Positions 7,957-15,183 of a stretch of 46,076 nucleotides of DNA are shown piece by piece. The DNA is taken from positions 1 through 46,076 of the IMG/VR virus record IMGVR_UViG_3300046507_000169; one strand, 5' to 3'. This DNA is from a virus. The position numbers and the translations under genes are program-made. The notes under the pieces are model-generated. The model was not told the DNA's origin, did not search any database, and was given only the letters and a program-made list of their open reading frames with translations. The first letter of the stretch is position 1. Each line of letters opens with the position of its first letter.

Positions 7957-8177
7957 CAGTCGTTCGGCTCCAGTTGGATATTGTAGCGGGACACACACGG
8001 TCCCCATGTTGACGTGAAGACGCCACTGACACACATGTGCAGCGGGTTCTTCTTCGTAGCCTTGGGGACTTGGTAGCCCCGTGGATACGCAAAGGTGCAG
8101 GCGGGGCCTGCGAGGGCAGCAGTCGCCCCAAATGAGAAGAGGGCCACTAGGGCCCCCTTAAGCAGCAGTCGCTTCAT
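7956..8177 (-). CDS. Small secreted protein with Cys residues
   Basis: 73 aa with a clear Sec signal peptide: positive start MKRLLLK, hydrophobic core ALVALFSFGATA, and a likely cut after ALA at residue 23. The ~50-residue mature part has three Cys and several aromatics, fitting a small periplasmic protein. No family recognised. The gene overlaps its neighbours on both sides. Confidence 0.75.
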   Translation of the reverse strand: MKRLLLKGALVALFSFGATAALAGPACTFAYPRGYQVPKATKKNPLHMCVSGVFTSTWGPCVSRYNIQLEPND

Positions 8178-8254
8178 TTCTTATTCACAAGAGACCCAAA
8201 GGCGCCGATCATCAGGATGGCGAACATGTAGGCGTAGAAGAGCTTCTCAAGCAT
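8174..8254 (-). CDS. 26-residue membrane peptide
   Basis: ATG 8254 is preceded by an excellent ribosome site, GGAGG with 6 bases spacing. The peptide is one hydrophobic helix (YAYMFAILMIGAFGSLV) ending KK. Its stop overlaps the start of the secreted protein. The tight overlaps and strong ribosome site argue that it is translated. Function unknown. Confidence 0.65.
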   Translation of the reverse strand: MLEKLFYAYMFAILMIGAFGSLVNKK

Positions 8255-8420
8255 CCTTGACCTCCGAGTAGTAGCTCCATGCTCCGCTGTTGAAGCCTGC
8301 CACGTCTGCGCGGACGCTGACGTTGTAGAAGGACAGGCGTCCATCAGTGTTCACGAACACCCGCTCGGCCTCGACAGTGGCTCTGATGGTGTCGCCATAG
8401 TAGACGTTGAACTTCTTCAC
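8247..8420 (-). CDS. Small hypothetical protein
   Basis: 57 aa from GTG 8420, in GTGA overlap with the upstream gene and with a GAGGGAG ribosome site 6 bases upstream. The sequence (KKFNVYYGDTIRATVEAERV...) looks like a single beta-rich domain. It overlaps the next peptide by 8 bases. No family recognised. Confidence 0.7.
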   Translation of the reverse strand: MKKFNVYYGDTIRATVEAERVFVNTDGRLSFYNVSVRADVAGFNSGAWSYYSEVKDA

Positions 8421-8581
8421 GCCGCGCTCCCTCGGTAGGCCTTCATGAACTCGCGGTGAAACTGACGACGCTGATCCCGCGTCATGCGGTACAGGTCGAA
8501 GGTCACGGGCTTTCCATCGGCGCCCTTGACGATGACGTCGAAGCGCGAGGCTCCCATCTTGATGATCACGTTATGCTTCAT
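8417..8581 (-). CDS. Small basic hypothetical protein
   Basis: 54 aa from ATG 8581. The N-terminal half is beta-like (MKHNVIIKMGASRFDVIVKG) and the C-terminal half is basic and helical (RDQRRQFHREFMKAYR). It might bind nucleic acid; no family recognised. It overlaps genes on both sides by 4 bases. Confidence 0.7.
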   Translation of the reverse strand: MKHNVIIKMGASRFDVIVKGADGKPVTFDLYRMTRDQRRQFHREFMKAYRGSAA

Positions 8582-8931
8582 GCTGCTTCTCGCTCCTTGA
8601 GGGCGTCAGGCTGACTGCGCAGCGCCACGAGTTTCTCGATGTCGTAGTGAGGATCGAACACAGTGACGTTGCGATACTTGAAGTTCTCGCGGGTCTCGTG
8701 CTCGATAGCGGTCATGGTTGCCATGAAGGCGGTCTGGACGACTTCGCCGTCTGTCATGTGCGTGGACAGGCGCCACTTGCGGCTGCTCCAGCTCAGGTCT
8801 TCACCAGTGACGTTGCACTTACCCTTGCAGTCGATCTGCAAATAGAAGTGACCGTCGTGGCGCAGGACATACTCAAAGCCGGGGTAGCTGATGCGACGTA
8901 GGATGTTCTGAAAATCCACTTCGGACTTCAT
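8578..8931 (-). CDS. Hypothetical protein
   Basis: 117 aa from ATG 8931, preceded by AAGGA. The sequence begins MKSEVDFQNILRRISYPGFE and contains FYLQIDCKGKCNVTGEDLSW and a helical part rich in Met/Thr (TAFMATMTAIEHETRENF). It appears to be an alpha/beta domain. No family recognised. Same operon as its neighbours through 4-base overlaps. Confidence 0.7.
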   Translation of the reverse strand: MKSEVDFQNILRRISYPGFEYVLRHDGHFYLQIDCKGKCNVTGEDLSWSSRKWRLSTHMTDGEVVQTAFMATMTAIEHETRENFKYRNVTVFDPHYDIEKLVALRSQPDALKEREAA

Positions 8932-9116
8932 TCGCGGGTTTCCTTCAGGATTTGCTGGGCGAGCTTGCGGAGCTTCTTGTGTCCGATCGACACAGCGATG
9001 CCGTTGACGCTGATGAGGTTGGAGCCGTCGTCGAAGAGGGTCACCCGAAGGCGATCCCCTTGGCGGTCTTTGTGGTCGAGGGAGAGGTCCCCGAAGTTGT
9101 CGAGTTTGAACTTCAC
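8928..9116 (-). CDS. Small hypothetical protein
   Basis: 62 aa from GTG 9116 (GTGA overlap, GGGAGAGG upstream). A predicted beta sheet (KFKLDNFGDLSL, RLRVTLFDDGSNLISVNG) is followed by a basic helix (HKKLRKLAQQILKE). No family recognised. Confidence 0.7.
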   Translation of the reverse strand: MKFKLDNFGDLSLDHKDRQGDRLRVTLFDDGSNLISVNGIAVSIGHKKLRKLAQQILKETRE

Positions 9117-9472
9117 TTGCCTCTCCCGTAGTAGTATTCGGCCAGCTTTGCATCGCGCGTCTCGATAGGTTCGAGCGCGAGCTGCATGAGGAACCATCGG
9201 AAGTTCTCTTCCCCCCAAATCTTCTTGGCCACGACGTGGTCGAAGATCAGCGTGTCGGCGCTGGGCACTTCCTCGACGAACGTGTAGGTGAAGCCGTCAG
9301 GCCGCTTATCTTCCACCTGGTAAACGAGGTGGTGGCCACAGATCACATCAGTGACACCGTAGGCTTCGCGGATGATGGCCTTGTACAGGTCAGCATTCTC
9401 GCCGTTGCGGTCGTTCTCGTACGGGCCTTCAAGCTTGATGCCGGTCGGCGTGAAATCGGTCTTGGTGGTCAT
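9113..9472 (-). CDS. Hypothetical protein
   Basis: 119 aa from ATG 9472 with GAAAGG 8 bases upstream. Mixed alpha/beta sequence with many aromatics in the C-terminal half (ENFRWFLMQLALEPIETRD). No recognised family or catalytic motif. Lies at the start of a run of overlapping small genes between RNA polymerase and SSB, a typical site of phage host-takeover genes. Confidence 0.7.
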   Translation of the reverse strand: MTTKTDFTPTGIKLEGPYENDRNGENADLYKAIIREAYGVTDVICGHHLVYQVEDKRPDGFTYTFVEEVPSADTLIFDHVVAKKIWGEENFRWFLMQLALEPIETRDAKLAEYYYGRGK

Positions 9473-9515
9473 GGCTGTGCCTTTCTCGTTCTGGTGGGTT
9501 CAGCGGATTTGAGGG

Positions 9516-9773
9516 TTACTTTGGGTACGGCTTTCCAGACGCGAGGATCGCGTAGTGGTCAGCGCGCATGCGGTACTCAAGGCTACGAAGGTGGTCGATC
9601 AGGTCATCGCATTCGCCGTCGAGCTTCACCAATGCCTCTCGGCACTGATCAGGGCTCCAGTTGTGGTTGGCGTTTGCGAGGTAGCGCCGCACAGGGCGGG
9701 GAAGGCGGTCGTAGGTGATCAGGGAGCCCGAGGCAGTTGAGCCGGGCCCGCTGTTACTTCTGACGTCCTTCAA
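9516..9773 (-). CDS. Small hypothetical protein
   Basis: 85 aa if started at TTG 9773, which would overlap the upstream gene by 20 bases; AGGTG is upstream at reasonable spacing. The C-terminal two thirds (SPDQCREALVKLDGECDDLI...) look helical. No family recognised. A later start is possible, since the first 15 residues are low complexity. Confidence 0.55.
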   Translation of the reverse strand: MKDVRSNSGPGSTASGSLITYDRLPRPVRRYLANANHNWSPDQCREALVKLDGECDDLIDHLRSLEYRMRADHYAILASGKPYPK

Positions 9774-9915
9774 GGAGACGCACCTGCGCGTTCAATGCGA
9801 AGGCAAGTGCTTCGGCTTCGGTCTGCTTCAGATCAGCAGTGATCGTGATGGGCGTGCTTCGGACAACGTCCCACCCGAAGCCGTTGGGGTTGGGCCGGAT
9901 GGAGTAGGGGCCCAT
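9754..9915 (-). CDS. Small hypothetical protein
   Basis: 53 aa from ATG 9915, with a very good ribosome site GGAGGAAG 7 bases upstream and a TGATG junction with the previous gene. Sequence starts MGPYSIRPNPNGFGWDVV and ends in a helix (TEAEALAFALNAQVRLLEGR). This pattern recurs in small phage proteins of unknown function. Confidence 0.7.
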   Translation of the reverse strand: MGPYSIRPNPNGFGWDVVRSTPITITADLKQTEAEALAFALNAQVRLLEGRQK

Positions 9916-10067
9916 CAGGCGGCTTCCTCCATCAGCACTGTCGCCTCACGGAGCCCGTCAGCAATCGACAGGTGGCGCCGGAAGACATCGTAGTCGCGCT
10001 TGCGGTAGGCCTTCATGGCTTGGTGGGCATGCCAGTCCGCAGCGTTGTTCATGGTAACGAGGTTCAT
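9915..10067 (-). CDS. Small hypothetical protein
   Basis: 50 aa from ATG 10067 with AAGGA 8 bases upstream. Helical and charged (WHAHQAMKAYRKRDYDVFRR, then LREATVLMEEAA). Its end overlaps the next start. No family recognised. Confidence 0.7.
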   Translation of the reverse strand: MNLVTMNNAADWHAHQAMKAYRKRDYDVFRRHLSIADGLREATVLMEEAA

Positions 10068-10077
10068 TGTGTAGTCC

Positions 10078-10503
10078 TTATGCGAACAGGGATTCCATCA
10101 GGCGCTCCAGAGCGGCTTGGCCTGCAGTCTGTGGTGGTACGGGCAATACATCGGCCACGTAGGAGGCATCGACGCTTGGGCAGCGCCACGCGTGCGCTTT
10201 GCGCTTGTCCTGATGGTAGAGTTCATCGACCTTGTAGGTCTGGAACACGGCCTCAGGCACGGCCACTGTGACGATGATGGGTTCACCGCCCATCTCCTCC
10301 ACGGCGTAGCGGGCGAAGTCTTCTGCCTTCTCGGGTTCGTCAGCGAGGAACACGCTGGGTTCGCGGGTGGACGCAAGGCGTGCGAGCTGCATGCGGTGAT
10401 GCTTGGCCCAGCTATCGCCGCCATTGGCGCGACCGGGCACGAGCCCTATGGTCTTGATGCTGTCGAGGTTGATGGACGATGTTCCGTGGTAGAGCGTCTT
10501 CAT
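10078..10503 (-). CDS. ADP-ribosyltransferase-like protein
   Basis: 141 aa. The N-terminus LYHGTSSINLDSIKTIGLVP has the form of the first motif of the H-type ADP-ribosyltransferase fold (PARP/KptA-like), in which His of HGTS contacts NAD+. The later SVFLADEPEKAEDFARYAVE fits the second motif (aromatic/loop then helix), and IVTVAVPEAVF...VDE could supply the acidic third position. Phages such as T4 use ADP-ribosyltransferases to modify host RNA polymerase and translation. Function here is inferred from the fold pattern. An RNA 2'-phosphotransferase or a catalytically dead relative is an alternative. It lies just after the phage RNA polymerase in the transcription order. Confidence 0.6.
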   Translation of the reverse strand: MKTLYHGTSSINLDSIKTIGLVPGRANGGDSWAKHHRMQLARLASTREPSVFLADEPEKAEDFARYAVEEMGGEPIIVTVAVPEAVFQTYKVDELYHQDKRKAHAWRCPSVDASYVADVLPVPPQTAGQAALERLMESLFA

Positions 10504-10664
10504 GACCGTGCAATCTTTCTGTAGTTGAGCCAGTCAGCGGTGTGCTGGGCTTCTTCAGTTGTCAGCTCGTCGGACACGAGGCGGTCCCCCAAAACGACAA
10601 CAGACCCGCGAGGGGTCTGCTTGGTCGAGTAAAGGTATGCGCCGCGCTTCTGTTGTTGGTTCAT
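10500..10664 (-). CDS. Small hypothetical protein
   Basis: 54 aa from ATG 10664 (TGATG junction, GAGGG upstream). It contains a beta-hairpin-like start (RGAYLYSTKQTPRGSVVVLG) and a helix with an acidic face (TTEEAQHTADWLNYRK). No family recognised. It is directly upstream of the ADP-ribosyltransferase-like gene and overlaps its start, so the two are co-translated and may act together. Confidence 0.7.
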   Translation of the reverse strand: MNQQQKRGAYLYSTKQTPRGSVVVLGDRLVSDELTTEEAQHTADWLNYRKIARS

Positions 10665-10867
10665 CAGCCCTCTTCGTCACCAGTGACCACGGTGATCAGC
10701 GAGAACACGACCATGGCGCCACCAATGATGGCGTACAGTCCGTGACCCTCGGTCATCACTGCGATGAAATAGAAGACGTGGGCGACACCGTGCGTGGTGT
10801 GGAAGCCATGCGAGTGGCTGATACGTGCCAGCCGCTCTTTGTCGATCAGCTTCTTGACCCGATGCAT
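10664..10867 (-). CDS. Small His-rich membrane protein
   Basis: 67 aa. The first part is basic with a His cluster (HSHGFHTTHGVAH), followed by two short hydrophobic stretches (VFYFIAVMT and YAIIGGAMVVFSLITVV) and an acidic end. Probably one or two membrane segments. No family recognised. Confidence 0.65.
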   Translation of the reverse strand: MHRVKKLIDKERLARISHSHGFHTTHGVAHVFYFIAVMTEGHGLYAIIGGAMVVFSLITVVTGDEEG

Positions 10868-10869
10868 GA

Positions 10870-11034
10870 CTAGGCCGCTCGCGCGGTCAGCTGGTGCAGC
10901 ATGCGGTGCTCCAGCTCATAGGTGTTGACGCCGTTGGCCTCCAGCACAGCCCGCACCGTTTCCGGTACAGGCACGCCGTTGAGGATGGCTGCAGTAAAGA
11001 CACGCAGCGGATTGGTGGGCTTAGGCGAATGCAT
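10870..11034 (-). CDS. Small hypothetical protein overlapping the RNA polymerase end
   Basis: 54 aa from ATG 11034, 14 bases inside the end of the RNA polymerase gene. Sequence PLRVFTAAILNGVPVPETVR followed by a leucine-rich helix looks like a compact helical domain. The ribosome site is weak, so translation is probably coupled to the polymerase. Confidence 0.65.
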   Translation of the reverse strand: MHSPKPTNPLRVFTAAILNGVPVPETVRAVLEANGVNTYELEHRMLHQLTARAA

Positions 11035-13615
11035 ATTTTGCATTGAGCAACTCCTTCAGTTCTAGCGTGCCCTTCTCAGGCAGCTGGGGTAACTTTTCTT
11101 GGCTTGCAGGGGTGAGGTCCGCCCGGGCGCTTTCAAGAAGCTCCGAGAGGATGTCGTGGTCGGCATACATCCGCATGAGTGTTTCGCGGATGATGGTCAG
11201 GAACCGAGGGGCGTCACAGGCCAGACAACCGAAGCTGTCGTGCACCGTGGCGATATCGGTGATGCCTTCGTCGGCAGCGGCACCCACTGAAAGCAGGAGG
11301 TGCGATGCGTCCATCGAATGCGTGAAGTTAGCGGCGATACCAGCCGCAGCCTTCTCCTTCGCGATAGGCTTTTCCAAACCAGTCGCGATGGTTAGTTCAG
11401 TCCGACGCTTCACGCCTTTGTCGTAGCAAAACAGCTCGACGCGTTGCGTGGTGCTCTCGTGGTAACGGTTGATGCACGTGACGCCCGCAGGGGTGACCCA
11501 GCGGACAGGCTTGCCTTCGTGTGCCAGTATCTGCGCGAGCTTCTGCATGAACTCCATCGCAGCTGCAGGCAGCTTGACGACTTCCTTGATGGCAGTGAGC
11601 ACGCGCTTGGCGAGATACCGAGAGGCAAGACGCCACTCGTCTTCGTCGTCACCGAACGGGTGGTTCGTGATTTCCTTCTTGAGCAGCTTCAGCTCCAGCG
11701 GAGCCATAGTGTCTTCGAAGTGTTGTTGAGACATGCCAAACTCTTTGCTGGCATAGCTGAACGTCATCACGTTGCGCTTCACGAGCTTGCGGTCCACACC
11801 GAACGCCACGGACATGCGAGCAAGCTTGTCGAAGGTGGCGACTGTCTTACGCTCGGGCTTCTTCTCGTCCGCCTTGCCGAACAGCTCCATGTTGCCGTAG
11901 TCGGCCTCGATCAGCTTCTTCGCCAGCTCTGCGATGACGTTGTAGATGTCGAGAGGAGAGGCGTTGTCTGTCAGGTTGACCAAGCGTCCCTGAGGGTCAC
12001 GGGTCATCAGGCAGAGATGCTGCAGGCCGTTGCACGCACCGTCCCACGAGGTGGGCATGTGGGTGACGTAGGAGGCCCCAGTGTCGATGGCTTGGACAAG
12101 CTCACGGCAACCGGCGAGGAAAAGGAACGGGCTGTCAGCCTGTGTCCATTCCGTGCGGTACAGTGGGCGCTTCACGTAGTCGCGGAGGTCGTCGAGGTTA
12201 TCGTCGATCCATTTGACACGCTCTTCGAACGGCTTCTTGTCGATGCCGATCTTGTCTTCGCCTTTGAAGGCGCCGCAGTTGGCCACGTGGACCTTGAGCC
12301 ACCAGATGCCTTCGTCGCCAATGGGCTTGCCATTAGCAAAGAGGAACAACGAGCGGACGCGGTCTTCGCGCTGGAAGTTGAACCGGGTGAGCGCATAGGT
12401 ACGCGTGCGCCAATCCCAATTCATCGGTGTGTAGAAACGCGGAGCCTCTGCTGTGCGCAGTGCGGTCTCCATGTCCTCGGCGTACTGCACAGTGTCAGCA
12501 TCGTTAGCCCGGTTGGCCTTCTTAAGCCCCCGGATGGTCTTGCTGAGCAACCTGCGCTGGTCGATGTCCAGCTCTACGAAGTCGTCGTCGGACATACGTT
12601 TGGGGACGTCGAGGTCCTTCAGACGCGGCAGGCCTTCGACCTTGATGCCGTGCTCGTAGCACTTCGCAATGACGTCCATGATCCAGGTATTGATCTTGAA
12701 CGGCACAGCCTGCAGGACATTGAGACCCTTGAGGGCAGGGGCCATGGCTCCAGTGCGGATGCCGTGACGCGCAGCGCTCATAACGTCCTTGTGGAACGTG
12801 CGGAGCAGTTGGGCTCTGTCGAGGGTCCGGTCGTCTTGAGCCACACGCATGACGAAGCTGTCCCAAGGCTTGGGTGGCTCGGTGCGCGGCTGGTAGACCG
12901 GCGACTTCAGGACGGTCTCCATCACAGCAGCCTTGGCCATCTCTCGGCCATGGTCGGTGATGCGCCAGACGGTCTCGCCCTTGAACGTCTCAGGGTCCGC
13001 TATCTCGAACACGTCGGGCAGGGTCTCCAGCAGGAGGCTCATGCCCCAGTTGCCAGCGTGGAGGCGCTCGTGCACCGTCCATTCCTGCATCGTGAAGGTG
13101 TTGCCATCGGCGTCGCCTTTGGCCGCCATGCGCTTTGCAGCGGCGACACGAAGGTCTACGGAACCGAAGCGCTCCTTAGCCGCCTTGGTGACCTTGGCGG
13201 CCAGCTTGCTGTTGGTGTGGAGCAGCTTGGCGGCCCACAGCTCGTTGTTGAGAGCCGTGGCGATCCCGAGAACCGCGTCCCGCACTGACATCGTCGTTGT
13301 GCCAGCGGCCCGCAGGGCTGATCCCAGCAAGGCCAGAGCGACCACCTCAGGATCGAGGGAACGCAGCAGGCGCTGCAGGCGGAAGTCATAGGTATTCGAC
13401 CGGGGCCGAGGTCCACTAAGGGCCTTAGTGACACCAAGGGTCACCTGAGAAAGATAATTGGAGGTAATTGCTAAACCACCAATCGTGGAACCGAACCCAG
13501 CATTGCGTTCTGCCCGGGCTTCACGCTTGGCAACCTTGCGGTCGGCCTCAGTAAGCTCGGTGAGATACGAGATGTCGGTCACTGGTAGAACACTGGGGAG
13601 AACACTGGTGTCCAT
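11021..13615 (-). CDS. T7-type single-subunit RNA polymerase
   Basis: 864 aa (T7 gp1 is 883). All key residues are present: D525 in PTSWDGACNGLQH (T7 D537), K613 and Y621 in VKRNVMTFSYASKEFG (T7 K631, Y639), and H792-D793 in TVHDSFG (T7 H811, D812). The FTHSMDASH block and the YAFA C-terminus, equivalent to the T7 foot FAFA, are also kept. It transcribes phage genes from its own promoters. ATG 13615 has GAAGGAG 9 bases upstream. It lies on the far side of attP from the integrase, behind a terminator at 13743-13764; no convincing host promoter is visible in the 128 bases between that terminator and its start. Confidence 0.97.
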   Translation of the reverse strand: MDTSVLPSVLPVTDISYLTELTEADRKVAKREARAERNAGFGSTIGGLAITSNYLSQVTLGVTKALSGPRPRSNTYDFRLQRLLRSLDPEVVALALLGSALRAAGTTTMSVRDAVLGIATALNNELWAAKLLHTNSKLAAKVTKAAKERFGSVDLRVAAAKRMAAKGDADGNTFTMQEWTVHERLHAGNWGMSLLLETLPDVFEIADPETFKGETVWRITDHGREMAKAAVMETVLKSPVYQPRTEPPKPWDSFVMRVAQDDRTLDRAQLLRTFHKDVMSAARHGIRTGAMAPALKGLNVLQAVPFKINTWIMDVIAKCYEHGIKVEGLPRLKDLDVPKRMSDDDFVELDIDQRRLLSKTIRGLKKANRANDADTVQYAEDMETALRTAEAPRFYTPMNWDWRTRTYALTRFNFQREDRVRSLFLFANGKPIGDEGIWWLKVHVANCGAFKGEDKIGIDKKPFEERVKWIDDNLDDLRDYVKRPLYRTEWTQADSPFLFLAGCRELVQAIDTGASYVTHMPTSWDGACNGLQHLCLMTRDPQGRLVNLTDNASPLDIYNVIAELAKKLIEADYGNMELFGKADEKKPERKTVATFDKLARMSVAFGVDRKLVKRNVMTFSYASKEFGMSQQHFEDTMAPLELKLLKKEITNHPFGDDEDEWRLASRYLAKRVLTAIKEVVKLPAAAMEFMQKLAQILAHEGKPVRWVTPAGVTCINRYHESTTQRVELFCYDKGVKRRTELTIATGLEKPIAKEKAAAGIAANFTHSMDASHLLLSVGAAADEGITDIATVHDSFGCLACDAPRFLTIIRETLMRMYADHDILSELLESARADLTPASQEKLPQLPEKGTLELKELLNAKYAFA

Positions 13616-13742
13616 CTGGGGACGCTCCTTCGCTGGGCCGCTTTCGTGGGTAAGTCCGGTAGCTCGACTGCTAAGCTATTGGAAAACCACAAAATGATGC
13701 GTGATGGGGATGTTTTGACAGTTGTGCCGTTTCTGGGCGATG

Positions 13743-13764
13743 AAAAGGCCCGCCGTAGCGAGCC
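13743..13764 (-). terminator. Rho-independent terminator between attP and RNA polymerase
   Basis: Reading leftward: GGCTCGC, loop TACG, GCGGGCC, then TTTT. The 7-bp stem has one U-G wobble. It would stop leftward transcripts that cross attP before they reach the RNA polymerase. The short U-tract suggests partial read-through. Confidence 0.6.
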
Positions 13765-13767
13765 ATG

Positions 13768-13785
13768 CGCTTCTTATAGGAAGCG
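13768..13785. repeat. Inverted repeat beside attP
   Basis: CGCTTC, 6-base loop, GAAGCG: a perfect 6-bp inverted repeat between the attP core and the terminator. It may be an integrase arm/accessory site or part of the terminator structure. Confidence 0.4.
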
Positions 13786-13820
13786 ATTATTCATTTACAA
13801 GTGTCAAGATATTGCCAAAA

Positions 13821-13862
13821 GGTTTTCAAGACCGCTGCCTTAAACCACTCGGCCACCTTTCC
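13821..13862 (-). other. attP core: 5' half of a tRNA-Ser(UGA)
   Basis: On the minus strand, 42 bases match the 5' half of a bacterial serine tRNA. They include the acceptor strand GGAAAGG, a D-arm (GCCGAGTGGTTTAAGGC), anticodon stem GCGGT and loop CTTGAAA with anticodon TGA. The match stops three bases into the 3' strand of the anticodon stem, and no variable arm, T-arm or 3' acceptor follows. This is therefore an attachment site, not a tRNA gene. It is 17 bases downstream of the integrase stop, the usual place for attP. The crossover would fall near the anticodon loop. A flanking palindrome (CCACT-CGCA-AGTGG) lies at 13861-13874. Confidence 0.85.
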
Positions 13863-13879
13863 ACTCGCAAGTGGCTGTA

Positions 13880-15007
13880 TCAGCTGGCTTTTCCGATAGC
13901 AACGACATTCGTCTGCGGTTCCATTTTCTCCTCGCCCCCATGCGTTGGGGTGAGAAAATCCACTGCATCGACGAGGTCTTCGTTCTCCAAATGGATGTAC
14001 TGCTGCGTCGTCGAGTAGCTCTTATGTCCCATGAATTGCTGCACTTTTTCTCCGACCATGTTGTTCTTCGTCAGGTAGGTGCCAGCGGCGTGACGCATGC
14101 CATACATGGTGAGGTTGGGGTTCCACCCATACAGTTTTCGCGCTTTGTCATAACGCTTGCGGCTTCGTTCATAGCTTGCACTGTATCCGTTCTGCAAAAG
14201 TCCTCTTAGGTCACGCGCCAGCTGCGGCGGGATCGGGATGTCGCGTGGCGTGTCCGTCTTGGTCAGGTCGAGCTTGATCCAGCCAATCTCTTGCTGTTTG
14301 GCAGTCTTTGTCAGCTGCACCATGTGGGGCTCGAGACCCTCAAACTCGCTCCAGCGCATGCCCGAGGCGCCGAGCACGCGAACCACGATCACCTCGTCCA
14401 CCCAGCCCTTGGACTGGTAGAACTTGATCAGGAGCCCTTGCTGTTCGTGCGTCATGAAGTGGATGCGCGTCTTGACCACGTTCTGCCAAGGCACGACCGG
14501 GGGCACGAAGGTTCCATAGGTCTTCGGGCGGGCAGCGCTCCAGGTGAGCACGGCTGATGCCATGGTCAGGTAGCCGTTCAGCGTGCGGCCCGTCATCTTG
14601 CCCGTGGCGTTACGCTTGGACTTCACTGGACGCTTCAGCAGGTCGTCAACGATTCCCTGCAGGTCCTCCGTGGTGACGCCTTTGACGGGCCTCTTGCCTA
14701 TCTTGCTGATGACCCAGTCGAGGCGCTTCTGGCCGCTGGGATCGCGCCCACGCTTCCATTTGGGGTGCACCGCGCGCATGTCCGTTGCAGCCTTTTCGAA
14801 GGTGACACCAGCAGCCTCATCGTCTTCAGGATCGGCCCAGCGGCCCGTCTGGCGCGCGTAGGCTTCATTGGCGTCTGCGGTTGCCTTGGTGTCGAACGAC
14901 AGGCGGCGCATGCGCTTATCCGGCTCCCCGGGCGCCTTGAACCAGAAATCCACACCCCACTTGCCTGTCAGCTTTTTGGTGCGTTGGTCTCTCACTGCGA
15001 ACGACAT
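13880..15007 (-). CDS. int: Tyrosine-recombinase integrase
   Basis: 375 aa. Catalytic residues are visible: R218 in GMRWSEFEGL, K250 in LTKTDTPR, R305-H306 in MYGMRHAAGTYL (Tyr replaces the first His of HxxR), H328 in FMGHKS and nucleophile Y337 in TQQYIHL. The N-terminal ~65 residues form an arm-binding-type domain and 70-170 a SAM-like core-binding domain. It integrates and excises the phage at a serine tRNA gene through the adjacent attP. ATG 15007 has AAAGGA 8 bases upstream. Integrases are uncommon in T7-like phages. Confidence 0.95.
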   Translation of the reverse strand: MSFAVRDQRTKKLTGKWGVDFWFKAPGEPDKRMRRLSFDTKATADANEAYARQTGRWADPEDDEAAGVTFEKAATDMRAVHPKWKRGRDPSGQKRLDWVISKIGKRPVKGVTTEDLQGIVDDLLKRPVKSKRNATGKMTGRTLNGYLTMASAVLTWSAARPKTYGTFVPPVVPWQNVVKTRIHFMTHEQQGLLIKFYQSKGWVDEVIVVRVLGASGMRWSEFEGLEPHMVQLTKTAKQQEIGWIKLDLTKTDTPRDIPIPPQLARDLRGLLQNGYSASYERSRKRYDKARKLYGWNPNLTMYGMRHAAGTYLTKNNMVGEKVQQFMGHKSYSTTQQYIHLENEDLVDAVDFLTPTHGGEEKMEPQTNVVAIGKAS

Positions 15008-15010
15008 GCA

Positions 15011-15088
15011 TCAGTCCTTTCTGATGATTGCTGCGATGACGAATGCGAGCGTGAGGCCCGCGATAAGGAAGAGGAAGGGGCGATACAT
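15011..15088 (-). CDS. 25-residue membrane peptide upstream of integrase
   Basis: ATG 15088 with GTGGAG 8 bases upstream. The peptide MYRPFLFLIAGLTLAFVIAA continues to a charged RKD end: a single transmembrane helix. Its stop is 4 bases before the integrase ATG, and the integrase ribosome site lies inside it, so it may couple integrase translation. Confidence 0.6.
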   Translation of the reverse strand: MYRPFLFLIAGLTLAFVIAAIIRKD

Positions 15089-15156
15089 CGACGCTACTCC
15101 ACTGTTACTCTGTGACACCTGACAACCTGTTGCGTTATGTGCTGTTTTTGGACACA

Positions 15157-15178
15157 GTGATCCCGTCGAGGGGATCAC
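15157..15178. promoter_or_regulatory. Perfect 8-bp hairpin after the MarR-like gene
   Basis: GTGATCCC, 6-base loop, GGGATCAC, placed 5 bases beyond the MarR-like stop codon on the leftward strand. No U-tract follows, so it is either a weak/factor-dependent terminator or an operator for the regulator, upstream of the peptide-integrase pair. Confidence 0.45.
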
Positions 15179-15183
15179 CTTAG

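Noticed and set aside
11444-13288. 614-codon plus-strand open frame opposite the RNA polymerase gene
   Set aside because: Antisense shadow of a fully supported gene. Other long plus-strand frames at 1114-1878, 4020-4634 and 4595-5470 are the same kind of artefact of GC-rich codon bias.
13821-13862. A complete tRNA gene
   Set aside because: Only the 5' half is present; no variable arm, T-arm or 3' acceptor follows. Interpreted as attP.
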